NCBI GenBank assembly: GCA_944321755.1
Contig: CALUMM010000003.1
Span: 1-64,000 of the forward strand
Direction: 5' to 3'
DNA: 64,000 nucleotides
DNA from: an uncultured Alistipes sp.
Lineage (GTDB): Bacteria > Bacteroidota > Bacteroidia > Bacteroidales > Rikenellaceae
Part shown: piece by piece, positions 1 through 7,726 of the stretch
How the letters are laid out: every line of letters begins with the position of its first letter
How positions within the stretch are numbered: the stretch's first letter is position 1
Made by a program: the position numbers and the translations under genes
The notes under the pieces: generated by a model
Database searches by the model: none
Told to the model about the DNA's origin: nothing
What the model saw: only the letters and a program-made list of their open reading frames with translations

Positions 1-507
1 CCGGGTCCATTTCTCCCACCGGGGATCATCGGGATCACCGGCTTCGCAGACCACCAGAAAATAGCCGCCCGGACGTAAAACCCGTGCCACCTCCGCAAAG
101 GCGCGCGGCAGATCCTGCCAGAAATAGATCGTCTCGAAGGCCGTCACCGCATCGAAAGCCTCCGAGGCGCAGGGAAGGCTGTCGGACGACCCCTGTTCGA
201 CGAAGCAGCGGACGCCCAGTTCCCGGCGGTTGCGGCGTCGCGCAAACGCCACGCTTTCGGGCGAAAGGTCCACTCCGAAAGCCATCCCTTCCGGACAATG
301 TTCCAGAATCCGCTGCAAGACCGAACCGCCTCCGCATCCCACATCCAGAACATGCCAGTCCGGCCGCCACGGCAGAAACGACAACCCCCACCGGTGGAGC
401 GGGGCGTGGCCGCGATTCATCCCGTGCAGCATGAAGCGCCCCCAGAATCCGTTCGGGAAACGGGTGTGTTGCAAAAGCCGATTGAAAAAAGAGTCTCGTG
501 CCATCAT
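1..507 (-). CDS. Class I SAM-dependent methyltransferase (partial, runs off the left edge)
   Basis: This open frame runs from an ATG at 505-507 (or the adjacent ATG at 502-504) to the first base of the window with no stop, so the C-terminus is missing. About 168 residues are visible. Residues 52-62 read VLDVGCGGGSV, the glycine-rich SAM-binding motif I of Rossmann-fold methyltransferases. It is followed by GVDLSPESV (acidic motif II near residue 79), AFDAVTAFETIYFW near 117-129, and VLRPGGYFLVV near 142-152, the order seen in UbiE/Methyltransf_11 proteins. The substrate cannot be told from this part. The upstream side holds no nearby gene on the same strand, so it is probably first or alone in its unit. 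The family call is firm; the role is unknown. Confidence 0.85.
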   Translation of the reverse strand, partial: MMARDSFFNRLLQHTRFPNGFWGRFMLHGMNRGHAPLHRWGLSFLPWRPDWHVLDVGCGGGSVLQRILEHCPEGMAFGVDLSPESVAFARRRNRRELGVRCFVEQGSSDSLPCASEAFDAVTAFETIYFWQDLPRAFAEVARVLRPGGYFLVVCEAGDPDDPRWEKWTR

Positions 508-664
508 CTTCCGATTTGATATTCATCGCAGGACAGTGTCATCCTGCCGCAACAAAGTTCGCGGTTTCCAGGCCGTCGGGCAATCCCCAAAAATAGGGAT
601 TTTTCGGGAAAAGGAGGGAATAGGCACAAGGGGCAACAGACTGACACACACGCAGGTCAGCGGG

Positions 665-1321
665 TTAATAGAGGTAGAAGACGATGCCGATGAAGTGGCA
701 CACCACCGCCAGGTTGATCAGCAGGTGCCAAACCATGTGGTGGTAACGGAACCCCTTGCGCGCGTAGAACCAGGCCCCCAGCGTATAAAGAACCCCGCCC
801 GCCGCAATCAGCCACAGCAGCGGCGCCGAAGCGTGGCGGATGAACAGCGGCAGGAAAAAGACGATCGTCCAACCCATCACCAGGTAGATCGTCAGGCTCA
901 CCGCCGGAATCGAACGCCGCGACAGCGACTTGTAGAAGATCCCGAAAACCACCATCACCCACTGCAGGATCGTAATGAAAAGACCCTGCCAGCCCCCGAT
1001 CACCGACAGCGCAATCGGCGTATAGCTTCCCGCAATGGCCACGTAGATGAAGATATGGTCCAGGATGTGGAAAATCTCCTTGTGACGCGACTGCGGGTTC
1101 ATCGAGTGGTAGAGCGTCGAGGCCAGGAACATCAGGAAGATCGATATCACGAAAACGGAGACCGAAACCGACGCCAGCACCCCATCGGGATCGTGCACGT
1201 AGGCCCATACCGCCGCGAAAGGAAGCGCAAGAAGCGCAAGAAGCGACATCACGCCGTGAGACACCGAATTGGCAACCTCCTCGCCCAAAGTCGGAATGTA
1301 AATCCCCTTTTTTCTCTCCAT
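665..1321 (-). CDS. Hemolysin III / PAQR-family membrane protein
   Basis: This 218-residue polytopic membrane protein has about seven hydrophobic segments. It carries the conserved pattern of the HlyIII/PAQR family: a short N-terminal segment with EEVANSVSHGV (residues 14-24), STLYHS near residues 68-73, and HMVWHLLINLAVVCHF near the C-terminus. The Ser and three His residues in these motifs form the metal site in the family and are all present. Bacterial members are inner-membrane proteins of poorly defined function; the haemolysin name comes from one Bacillus protein and should not be read as toxin activity. It is divergent from the (p)ppGpp synthetase gene, with a TAnnTTTG box on each strand in the 81-bp gap. 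Confidence 0.9.
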   Translation of the reverse strand: MERKKGIYIPTLGEEVANSVSHGVMSLLALLALPFAAVWAYVHDPDGVLASVSVSVFVISIFLMFLASTLYHSMNPQSRHKEIFHILDHIFIYVAIAGSYTPIALSVIGGWQGLFITILQWVMVVFGIFYKSLSRRSIPAVSLTIYLVMGWTIVFFLPLFIRHASAPLLWLIAAGGVLYTLGAWFYARKGFRYHHMVWHLLINLAVVCHFIGIVFYLY

Positions 1322-1346
1322 AACGCAACCATTTGATTCAACGTGC

Positions 1347-1354
1347 CAAATTTA
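1347..1354 (-). promoter_or_regulatory. Candidate -7 box for the hemolysin III gene
   Basis: The minus strand reads TAAATTTG, a match to the Bacteroidetes -7 consensus TAnnTTTG, 26 bp upstream of the ATG at 1321. I see no convincing -33 TTTG at the expected spacing, so this is a weaker assignment than the facing box on the plus strand. Confidence 0.45.
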
Positions 1355-1367
1355 TAATTTTTTTTCA

Positions 1368-1375
1368 TATCTTTG
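1368..1375 (+). promoter_or_regulatory. -7 promoter box for the relA/arg unit
   Basis: TATCTTTG matches the Bacteroidetes -7 consensus TAnnTTTG. It lies 27 bp before the ATG at 1403. A longer frame starting at a TTG at 1373 would begin inside this box, so the box also decides the start of the downstream gene. Confidence 0.7.
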
Positions 1376-1402
1376 CCAGCAATAGGTATACGGTTAGGTA
1401 AA

Positions 1403-3604
1403 ATGGACTTTTCGCGCTACGAAAATCTCCGCTCTCTCGTGCGGACGAACTTCTCGGAGCAGACTCAGCGTCTGGTCGACGATGCGCTCGAATACGCCGA
1501 AGAGAAACTCGGCGGACTCGTGCGCTATGACGGCTCGCCCCTGATCGATCACGGTGTCGCCGTAGCCGAAATCGTCATCTCCGAAATCGGACTCGGAAGA
1601 AATTCGACCCTCTCGTCGATCCTTCACGACGTCGTCCGCATCGCCCACAAACAGCTCCCCGCAGAGGAGTTCATCGCCCTGACCGCCGACATTCAGAACC
1701 GGTTCGGAGAACAGGTCGTCGGAATCACCATGGGGCTCTCGAACATCTCCGAACTCCGACTCAAGGTCGCCAAGGAGCAGGCCGACAACTTCCGAGACCT
1801 GATCGTCAGCTACTCCGAGGATCCCCGCGTGATCCTCATCAAACTCGCCGACCGCCTCGAAGTCATGCGCTCGCTCGACATCTTCCCCCGCGAAAAATGG
1901 CGCAAGAAGAGCTGGGAGTCCATGAACCTCTATGCCCAGATCGCTCACAAACTCGGCCTATACTCGATCAAGAGCGAACTGGAGGATATCGCCCTGAAGT
2001 ATCTCGAACCGAAGGATTACGAGCATATCGTCACCAAACTCGAAGAGAGCGCCGACGAACGCCGCGCCTTCATCGCACGCTTCCTCGTGCCCATCGAGCA
2101 GCGGCTCAACCAACTCGGCATCCACTACCACATCAAGAGCCGAACCAAGTCGATCTTCTCCATCTGGAACAAGATGCAGAAGCAGCACGTACCCTTCGAG
2201 GGCGTCTACGACATCTTCGCCATCCGCATCATCATCGACTGCCCCCAGGAGCAGGAAAAACAGCTCTGCTGGACCGCCTACTCCGTGGTCACGGACTTCT
2301 ACACCCCAAACCCCAACCGGATGCGTGACTGGATCTCGATCCCCAAGTCGAACGGATACGAGTCGCTCCACACGACCGTCTCGGCCGAGGGCCGCTGGGT
2401 CGAGGTGCAGATCCGCACCGAGCGCATGGATGCCGTCGCCGAGCGCGGTATCGCCGCACACTGGCGTTACAAGGGCGTCGGGCAGGGCGCACAGACCAGC
2501 GAACAGTGGCTGAGCCGCCTGCGCGAGCTGATGGAAGATACGACCCATTCGCTGGCACAGCGTTTCGACGCCAAACCCGCGTCGGGCGAGATCTTCGTAT
2601 TCACCCCCAACGGCGACCTGCGCAAATTGCCCGAAGGGGCTACGCTGCTCGACTTCGCCTTCGATATCCACACCTCGCTCGGATCGACCTGTGTCGGCGG
2701 GAAGGTCAACAACCGCGCCGTCTCGATCCGCGAAACCCTCAAGAACGGAGACATCGTCGAGATTCAGACCCAGAAGAACCAGACCCCGAAATCCGACTGG
2801 CTGAACGTCGTCGTCACCTCCAAGGCCCGCAACAAAATCAAGTCGTTCCTCCGCGAAGAGCAGGCCAAGCATACCCGCATGGGCCGCGAAGAGCTGGAGC
2901 GAAAGATCAAAAACTGGAAGATGGCCATCTCGATCGACGAGGCCGTGGCCTATCTCGCCCGTCACTTCAAGCTCCGCCTCGGAAGCGACGTCTACGGGCT
3001 GATCGCCACCCAGAAGCTCGATTTCGGGACCATCAAGGAGCTGCTCTCCCGCCACCTCTCCGGAGAAGCCGCCGAGGAGCGACGCGCCGCAGCCGCCGAG
3101 GTCGAACGACAGAAGGCCGCTCAGCACGCCGCTCAGGAGAAGGCCGCGCCGCAGGATGCCCTGGTCATCGACGACGACATCTCGAAGATCCAGTACAAGC
3201 TGGCCAAGTGCTGCAACCCCATCAAGGGAGACGATGTCTTCGGGTTCGTGACGATCAACTCCGGGATCACCATTCACCGCTGCGACTGCCCCAATGCCAA
3301 GCGTATGCGCGAAAACTACCCATACCGCGTCGTCGAGGCTCGCTGGCGGCAGTCCGCCGAAGGCGCCTTCCGCGTCTCGATCCGCATCGTCGCGGCCGAT
3401 ACCACCGGCATGGCAAACCACATCACCGAGGTGATCATCCGCGACCTGAAACTCAACATCCGCTCGATCAACTTCGCAGCGGCTGGAAACGGATGCATCG
3501 CCGGAACCGTCGCCGTCGAAGTCCCCGGAACGGCCGTCGTCGATACGCTGATCCACCAGATCATGCGCATCAAGGGCGTACAGCGCGCCTACCGTATCAA
3601 CTGA
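1403..3604 (+). CDS. relA: RelA/SpoT-family (p)ppGpp synthetase with degenerate hydrolase domain
   Basis: This long RSH protein of 733 residues has an N-terminal HD domain, a synthetase domain, TGS, zinc-finger and ACT domains. The synthetase part looks intact: YDIFAIR (Asp270), the RxKD-type motif RMRD (306-309), SNGYESLHTTV, and VEVQIRT with Glu334. TGS is seen as IFVFTPNGDLRKLPEGAT and the zinc-binding region as KCCNPIKGDD...HRCDCPNA. The hydrolase site is broken: the normal HDxxED is HDVVRI (75-80), and the normal DRLHNM is DRLEVM (150-155), so the ED pair and the catalytic Asn are missing. I infer a synthetase that cannot degrade (p)ppGpp, so a separate hydrolase should exist elsewhere in the genome. 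The ATG at 1403 is chosen because the upstream alternative falls inside the promoter. The gene is 33 bp upstream of the arginine operon with no visible terminator between. Confidence 0.93.
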   Translation: MDFSRYENLRSLVRTNFSEQTQRLVDDALEYAEEKLGGLVRYDGSPLIDHGVAVAEIVISEIGLGRNSTLSSILHDVVRIAHKQLPAEEFIALTADIQNRFGEQVVGITMGLSNISELRLKVAKEQADNFRDLIVSYSEDPRVILIKLADRLEVMRSLDIFPREKWRKKSWESMNLYAQIAHKLGLYSIKSELEDIALKYLEPKDYEHIVTKLEESADERRAFIARFLVPIEQRLNQLGIHYHIKSRTKSIFSIWNKMQKQHVPFEGVYDIFAIRIIIDCPQEQEKQLCWTAYSVVTDFYTPNPNRMRDWISIPKSNGYESLHTTVSAEGRWVEVQIRTERMDAVAERGIAAHWRYKGVGQGAQTSEQWLSRLRELMEDTTHSLAQRFDAKPASGEIFVFTPNGDLRKLPEGATLLDFAFDIHTSLGSTCVGGKVNNRAVSIRETLKNGDIVEIQTQKNQTPKSDWLNVVVTSKARNKIKSFLREEQAKHTRMGREELERKIKNWKMAISIDEAVAYLARHFKLRLGSDVYGLIATQKLDFGTIKELLSRHLSGEAAEERRAAAAEVERQKAAQHAAQEKAAPQDALVIDDDISKIQYKLAKCCNPIKGDDVFGFVTINSGITIHRCDCPNAKRMRENYPYRVVEARWRQSAEGAFRVSIRIVAADTTGMANHITEVIIRDLKLNIRSINFAAAGNGCIAGTVAVEVPGTAVVDTLIHQIMRIKGVQRAYRIN

Positions 3605-3637
3605 TTCGAAAACACTTTTTACCCACACTATCGATCA

Positions 3638-4258
3638 ATGAATAACAACTCAATCAGCGTCGTTTTTGCCGACTCGTCGCATGCGCACTACGCCCCGCGT
3701 ATCTGCCAGCTGATCTACGAGTCCGCATTGCAGCGGGGAACGGGTATCGCCAAGCGGTCCCCGGAGTACATCGCCGCAAAAATGACCGGTGGCAAGGCCG
3801 TCGTGGCGCTGGACGGTGAAAAACTGGTCGGGTTCAGCTACATCGAATGCTGGGGGCATGGCGACTTCGTCGCAACCTCCGGTCTGATCGTCGACCCCGA
3901 GTACCGACACATGGGACTCGCGGAGCAGATCAAACGACGAACCTTCGAGCTGGCCCGACGACGATTCCCGTATGCCAAGTTATTCAGTATCACCACGTCG
4001 CTCCCCGTCATGAAGCTCAATTCACGCATGGGGTACGTTCCCGTCACCTTCTCCGAACTCACCGAGGACGAGGAGTTCTGGAAGGGGTGCGAAGGCTGCT
4101 GCAACTACGACATCCTCCAGCGAAACAACCGTCGCATGTGTCTCTGCACCGGAATGCTCTACGACCCCGCCAAGGAACCCCCGCAGAAGCACTCCCGTTT
4201 CGCACCCTATGTCATGTTCCTCCGGAACAAAATCAAGAAAATCTTTCACCTGAAATAA
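3638..4258 (+). CDS. GNAT-family N-acyltransferase, first gene of the arginine operon
   Basis: The 206-residue protein has the GNAT fold signature: a central strand LVGFSYIECWG, then LIVDPEYRHMGLAEQIK, in which RHMGLA is the acyl-CoA phosphate-binding loop (R/Q-x-x-G-x-G/A). A C-terminal region holds five clustered cysteines (CEGCC, then CLC about 20 residues later), which is not usual for GNATs and could bind metal. It opens a run of eight arginine genes, and no argA- or argJ-type acylglutamate synthase is present among them. I infer that this protein makes the N-acylglutamate that starts the pathway, probably N-succinylglutamate given the downstream transcarbamylase. That function is inference from position only. 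Confidence 0.8.
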   Translation: MNNNSISVVFADSSHAHYAPRICQLIYESALQRGTGIAKRSPEYIAAKMTGGKAVVALDGEKLVGFSYIECWGHGDFVATSGLIVDPEYRHMGLAEQIKRRTFELARRRFPYAKLFSITTSLPVMKLNSRMGYVPVTFSELTEDEEFWKGCEGCCNYDILQRNNRRMCLCTGMLYDPAKEPPQKHSRFAPYVMFLRNKIKKIFHLK

Positions 4259-4276
4259 AAAATACGATATAAAGCC

Positions 4277-5491
4277 ATGGATACCAAGAAAAAAGTCGTG
4301 CTGGCGTTCAGCGGTGGGCTGGACACCTCGTTCTGCGTGAAGTACCTCTCCGAAGAGAAGGGTTACGATGTCTATACGGCCATCGCCAATACCGGAGGCT
4401 TCTCCAAACCCGAACTCGAACGCATCGAGAAGCGCGCCCTGGAACTCGGCGCCGTCAAGCACGCCACGCTCGACATCGAGCAGGAGTACTACGAGAAGAG
4501 CATCCGCTACATGGTCTTCGGGAACATCCTCCGGAACGGGACCTATCCCATTTCGGTGAGCTCCGAGCGTATCTTCCAGGCCATCGCCATCATCGAGTAC
4601 GCCAAGCAGATCGGAGCCGATGCCGTGGCGCACGGTTCGACCGGCGCCGGAAACGACCAGGTGCGTTTCGACCTCACGTTCCAGATCCTCGCACCCGGGA
4701 TCGAGATCATTACCCCGACCCGCGACATGACCCTCACGCGCGAATACGAAATCGACTACCTGCGCAAGCACGGCATCACGGCCGACTACAAGAAGATGGA
4801 GTACTCGATCAACAAGGGCCTCTGGGGCACCTCGATCGGCGGCAAGGAGACCCTCCATTCGGAGCAGACGCTGCCCGAAGAGGCCTATCCGAGCCAGATC
4901 ACGGCCGAAGGCGAAGAGCATCTCAAACTCTCGTTCGACAAGGGCGAATTGTGCGCCGTGAACGGGCAGCCCTACGCCGACAAGGTCGAGGCCATCCGTG
5001 CCGTCGAGGCCATCGGCTCGAAGTTCGGTATCGGACGCGACATGCACATCGGAGACACGATCATCGGCATCAAGGGCCGCGTCGGATTCGAGGCCGCTGC
5101 GCCGATGCTCATCATCGCCGCACACAAGATGCTCGAAAAGCACACCCTCACCAAGTGGCAGATCTACTGGAAGGATCAGGTCGCCACGTGGTACGGCATG
5201 TTCCTCCACGAGGCCCAGTATCTCGAACCCGTCATGCGCGACATCGAAGCCATGCTCCTCTCCTCGCAGCGAAACGTAACGGGTACCGTCGAGCTGATCC
5301 TCCGCCCGCGGAACTACACGCTCGTCGGCGTCGAGTCGTCGTATGATCTCATGAAGACCGATTTCGGCGAGTACGGAGAGGTCAACAAGGCCTGGACCGC
5401 CGACGACGTGAAGGGATTCACGAAGATCCTCGGCAACCAGATCAAGATCTACTACAACGTCCAGAAACGCAACGAAAAACCCGAAAAATGA
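4277..5491 (+). CDS. argG: Argininosuccinate synthase
   Basis: ArgG joins citrulline and aspartate, using ATP, to give argininosuccinate, the penultimate step of arginine synthesis in the cytosol. The 404-residue length is normal. The N-terminus LAFSGGLDTSFCVKYL contains the PP-loop pyrophosphatase motif SGGLDTS, and HGSTGAGNDQVRFD is the conserved citrulline/ATP-binding segment of the family. It lies 18 bp after the GNAT gene, and its last bases overlap the ATG of argC by 4 bp (ATGA), so translation is probably coupled. No internal breaks are seen. Confidence 0.97.
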   Translation: MDTKKKVVLAFSGGLDTSFCVKYLSEEKGYDVYTAIANTGGFSKPELERIEKRALELGAVKHATLDIEQEYYEKSIRYMVFGNILRNGTYPISVSSERIFQAIAIIEYAKQIGADAVAHGSTGAGNDQVRFDLTFQILAPGIEIITPTRDMTLTREYEIDYLRKHGITADYKKMEYSINKGLWGTSIGGKETLHSEQTLPEEAYPSQITAEGEEHLKLSFDKGELCAVNGQPYADKVEAIRAVEAIGSKFGIGRDMHIGDTIIGIKGRVGFEAAAPMLIIAAHKMLEKHTLTKWQIYWKDQVATWYGMFLHEAQYLEPVMRDIEAMLLSSQRNVTGTVELILRPRNYTLVGVESSYDLMKTDFGEYGEVNKAWTADDVKGFTKILGNQIKIYYNVQKRNEKPEK

Positions 5492-6450
5492 TCCGCGCGG
5501 GAATCATCGGAGGCGCCGGATACACGGCCGGAGAACTGATCCGACTGCTGGTGAACCACCCGCAGGTCGAGATCGCCTTCGTACACAGCACCTCCAACGC
5601 CGGGAACCTCCTGACGGAGGTCCACGGCGGACTGGAGGGTGAGACGTCGATGCGCTTCTGCGAGGCGTATGACCTCGCGGCGGTCGATGTCGTCTTCCTC
5701 TGCTCGGCACACGGCCAGAGCCGCACATGGCTCGCGGAGCAGCAGCTGCCCGAAGGGCTGCGGATTATCGACCTCGCGCAGGACTTCCGCGACGAGTCCG
5801 AAGGGTTCGTCTACGGGCTGCCCGAAATGAACCGCGAGCGCATCCGCGCGGCGCGCCGCGTCGCCAATCCGGGCTGTTTCGCCACGGCCATTCAACTGGC
5901 CTTGCTGCCGCTGGCTGCGGCAGGGTTGCTGCAGGACGAGGTGCACGTCACGGCCGTCACGGGTTCGACCGGCGCCGGCGTGAAGCCCTCGCCCACGACC
6001 CATTTCAGCTGGCGAGCCGCGAACCTCTCGGTATACAAGGCCTTCACGCATCAGCACCTCCTGGAGATCGGCCGCAACATCCGCCTGCTGGAGCCCGCGT
6101 TCGGGAGCGAGATCAACTTCGTGCCCATGCGCGGCGACTTTGCACGCGGCATCCTGGCCAGCGTCTACACGACGTGTGAACTCGACGAGGAAGCGGCCCG
6201 GAAACTCTACGCAGACTACTACGCCCAAGCCGCCTTCACCCATGTGGCGGAACGCGGGGTCGATCTCAAACAGGTCGTCAATACCAACAAGGCGCTGGTC
6301 CATGTGGCCAAACACGGGTCGAAACTCCACGTCGTTTCGGTGATCGACAACCTCCTGAAAGGAGCCTCGGGCCAGGCCGTGCAGAACATGAACCTGATGT
6401 TCGGGTTCGACGAACACGAAGGACTGCGGCTCAAGGCCTCCGCATTTTAA
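5488..6450 (+). CDS. argC: N-acyl-gamma-glutamyl-phosphate reductase
   Basis: ArgC reduces N-acylglutamyl phosphate to the semialdehyde with NADPH. The protein (320 residues) begins with the dinucleotide-binding loop AGIIGGAGYTAGEL. The catalytic cysteine is Cys130 in VANPGCFATA, followed by TGSTGAGVKPS and HQHLLEIGRN, as in ArgC. Its start overlaps the end of argG by 4 bp. If the operon works on succinylated intermediates, as the transcarbamylase suggests, the true substrate here is N-succinylglutamyl phosphate; the sequence of ArgC alone does not decide between the two acyl groups. Confidence 0.96.
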   Translation: MIRAGIIGGAGYTAGELIRLLVNHPQVEIAFVHSTSNAGNLLTEVHGGLEGETSMRFCEAYDLAAVDVVFLCSAHGQSRTWLAEQQLPEGLRIIDLAQDFRDESEGFVYGLPEMNRERIRAARRVANPGCFATAIQLALLPLAAAGLLQDEVHVTAVTGSTGAGVKPSPTTHFSWRAANLSVYKAFTHQHLLEIGRNIRLLEPAFGSEINFVPMRGDFARGILASVYTTCELDEEAARKLYADYYAQAAFTHVAERGVDLKQVVNTNKALVHVAKHGSKLHVVSVIDNLLKGASGQAVQNMNLMFGFDEHEGLRLKASAF

Positions 6451-6460
6451 CAAGCAGAGA

Positions 6461-6481
6461 GCCGTTCCGTCGCGGAACGGC
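6461..6481 (+). other. Perfect intercistronic hairpin between argC and argD
   Basis: GCCGTTCCG at 6461-6469 is perfectly complementary to CGGAACGGC at 6473-6481, leaving a three-base loop (TCG). No U-tract follows, so it is not a canonical intrinsic terminator. It sits in the 51-bp gap between two co-directional genes of one pathway. An mRNA-stabilising or processing element, or a leaky attenuator, are possible roles. Confidence 0.75.
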
Positions 6482-6501
6482 AAAACAAGAAAAACGGATC
6501 C

Positions 6502-7632
6502 ATGGAACTTTTCAACGTATATTCACTCTATCCGATCGAACCCGTGCGGGGAAAGGGGTGCTTCGTCTACGACGAGGCCGGAACCGAGTACCTCGACCTC
6601 TACGGCGGACACGCCGTCATCTCGATCGGACACGCGCAGCCCGACTACGTGAAGGCCGTTTCGGAACAGGTCGGAAGGCTCGGATTTTACTCCAATTCGG
6701 TCATGAACTCCCTGCAGGTCGAGCTGGCACAGCGACTCGGGCGCGTGTCGGGCTATGACGACTACCGGCTCTTCCTCTGCAACTCCGGCGCCGAGGCCAA
6801 CGAAAACGCCCTGAAACTCGCCTCGTTCCACACCGGGCGCAGCAAGATTCTGGCCGTCGAACGCGCCTTCCACGGCCGCACCTCCGGAGCCGTGGCCGTC
6901 ACGGACAATCCCGCCATCTCGTCGCCCTTCAACCGCACGCCCAACGTCGAATTCACCCCGCTGAACGACCTCGAAGCCGCCCGCACGAAGCTCGCCTCGC
7001 GCGAGTATGCCGCCGTCATCGTCGAGGGCATTCAGGGCGTATCGGGCATCCACTGTCCCACGGACGAGTTCCTCCGCGGGTTGCGCGAGGCGGCCACAGA
7101 GACCGGTACGCAGCTTATCCTCGACGAGATTCAGTCGGGATACGGCCGCACGGGGCGCTTCTTCGCCCATCAGCAGGCCGGGATTCGGCCCGACCTGATC
7201 ACCACCGCCAAGGGAATGGCCAACGGATTCCCGATCGGCGGCGTGTTGATCGCCCCGCACTTCGAGGCGCGGCCCGGGATGCTCGGAACCACCTTCGGAG
7301 GGAACCATCTGGCCTGTGCCGCGGCCATTGCCGTGCTGAAGGTCATCGAGCGCGACGGACTCATTGAAAATGCCGCCGAGGTCGGGAGTTATCTCCTCGG
7401 GGAGCTCCGCGCCATGGAGGGGTTGAAGGAGGTGCGCGGTCGCGGGCTGATGATCGGCATCGAGATCGACGGTTCCGGGTCGGAGCTCCGCAAGCAGCTC
7501 CTCTTCGAGAAGCACATCTTCACCGGCGGGGCCGGCGCCTCCGTCGTCCGGCTGCTGCCTGCGCTGTGTCTCTCGCGCGAGCTCGCGGCTCGATTCCTCG
7601 AAGCTTTCCGCGACACGCTGCGAAACAATTAA
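6502..7632 (+). CDS. argD: N-acylornithine aminotransferase (PLP)
   Basis: ArgD is a class III aminotransferase that moves an amino group from glutamate to N-acylglutamate semialdehyde, giving N-acylornithine. The 376-residue protein shows LCNSGAEANENALKLA (PLP phosphate binding), LILDEIQSGYGRTG (Asp that contacts the pyridine nitrogen), and TTAKGMANGFPIGG with the PLP-lysine at Lys237. It is separated from argC by a hairpin-bearing gap and from the transcarbamylase by a longer structured gap. Other class III aminotransferases (for example ornithine aminotransferase) are similar in sequence, but the operon context settles the role. Confidence 0.95.
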   Translation: MELFNVYSLYPIEPVRGKGCFVYDEAGTEYLDLYGGHAVISIGHAQPDYVKAVSEQVGRLGFYSNSVMNSLQVELAQRLGRVSGYDDYRLFLCNSGAEANENALKLASFHTGRSKILAVERAFHGRTSGAVAVTDNPAISSPFNRTPNVEFTPLNDLEAARTKLASREYAAVIVEGIQGVSGIHCPTDEFLRGLREAATETGTQLILDEIQSGYGRTGRFFAHQQAGIRPDLITTAKGMANGFPIGGVLIAPHFEARPGMLGTTFGGNHLACAAAIAVLKVIERDGLIENAAEVGSYLLGELRAMEGLKEVRGRGLMIGIEIDGSGSELRKQLLFEKHIFTGGAGASVVRLLPALCLSRELAARFLEAFRDTLRNN

Positions 7633-7644
7633 CCCGTTCGGGGC

Positions 7645-7689
7645 GGGCTCCGGGGTGCGGCGGTGAAAGTCGCCGCAGCGTCGGAGCCC
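7645..7689 (+). other. Nested intercistronic stem-loop between argD and argF'
   Basis: Two nested perfect stems are visible: GGGCTCCG (7645-7652) with CGGAGCCC (7682-7689), and inside it GCGGCG (7657-7662) with CGCCGC (7671-7676) around the loop GTGAAAGT. No U-tract follows, so this is unlikely to be a simple terminator. It lies inside an otherwise tight operon, just upstream of the transcarbamylase gene, and could tune expression or mRNA stability of the distal genes. Confidence 0.75.
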
Positions 7690-7726
7690 ACGCAAAGACC
7701 CCGGCTCTCCAAAACATGCACAAGAG

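Noticed and set aside
508..664. Spacer between the partial methyltransferase and hemolysin III genes.
   Set aside because: I see no promoter match, stem-loop or open frame of note; left unannotated.
665..1328. An alternative 223-codon frame overlapping the hemolysin III gene.
   Set aside because: Shifted frame of the same strand; the chosen frame has the family's His motifs and membrane pattern, the other is Gly/Arg/Asp-rich.
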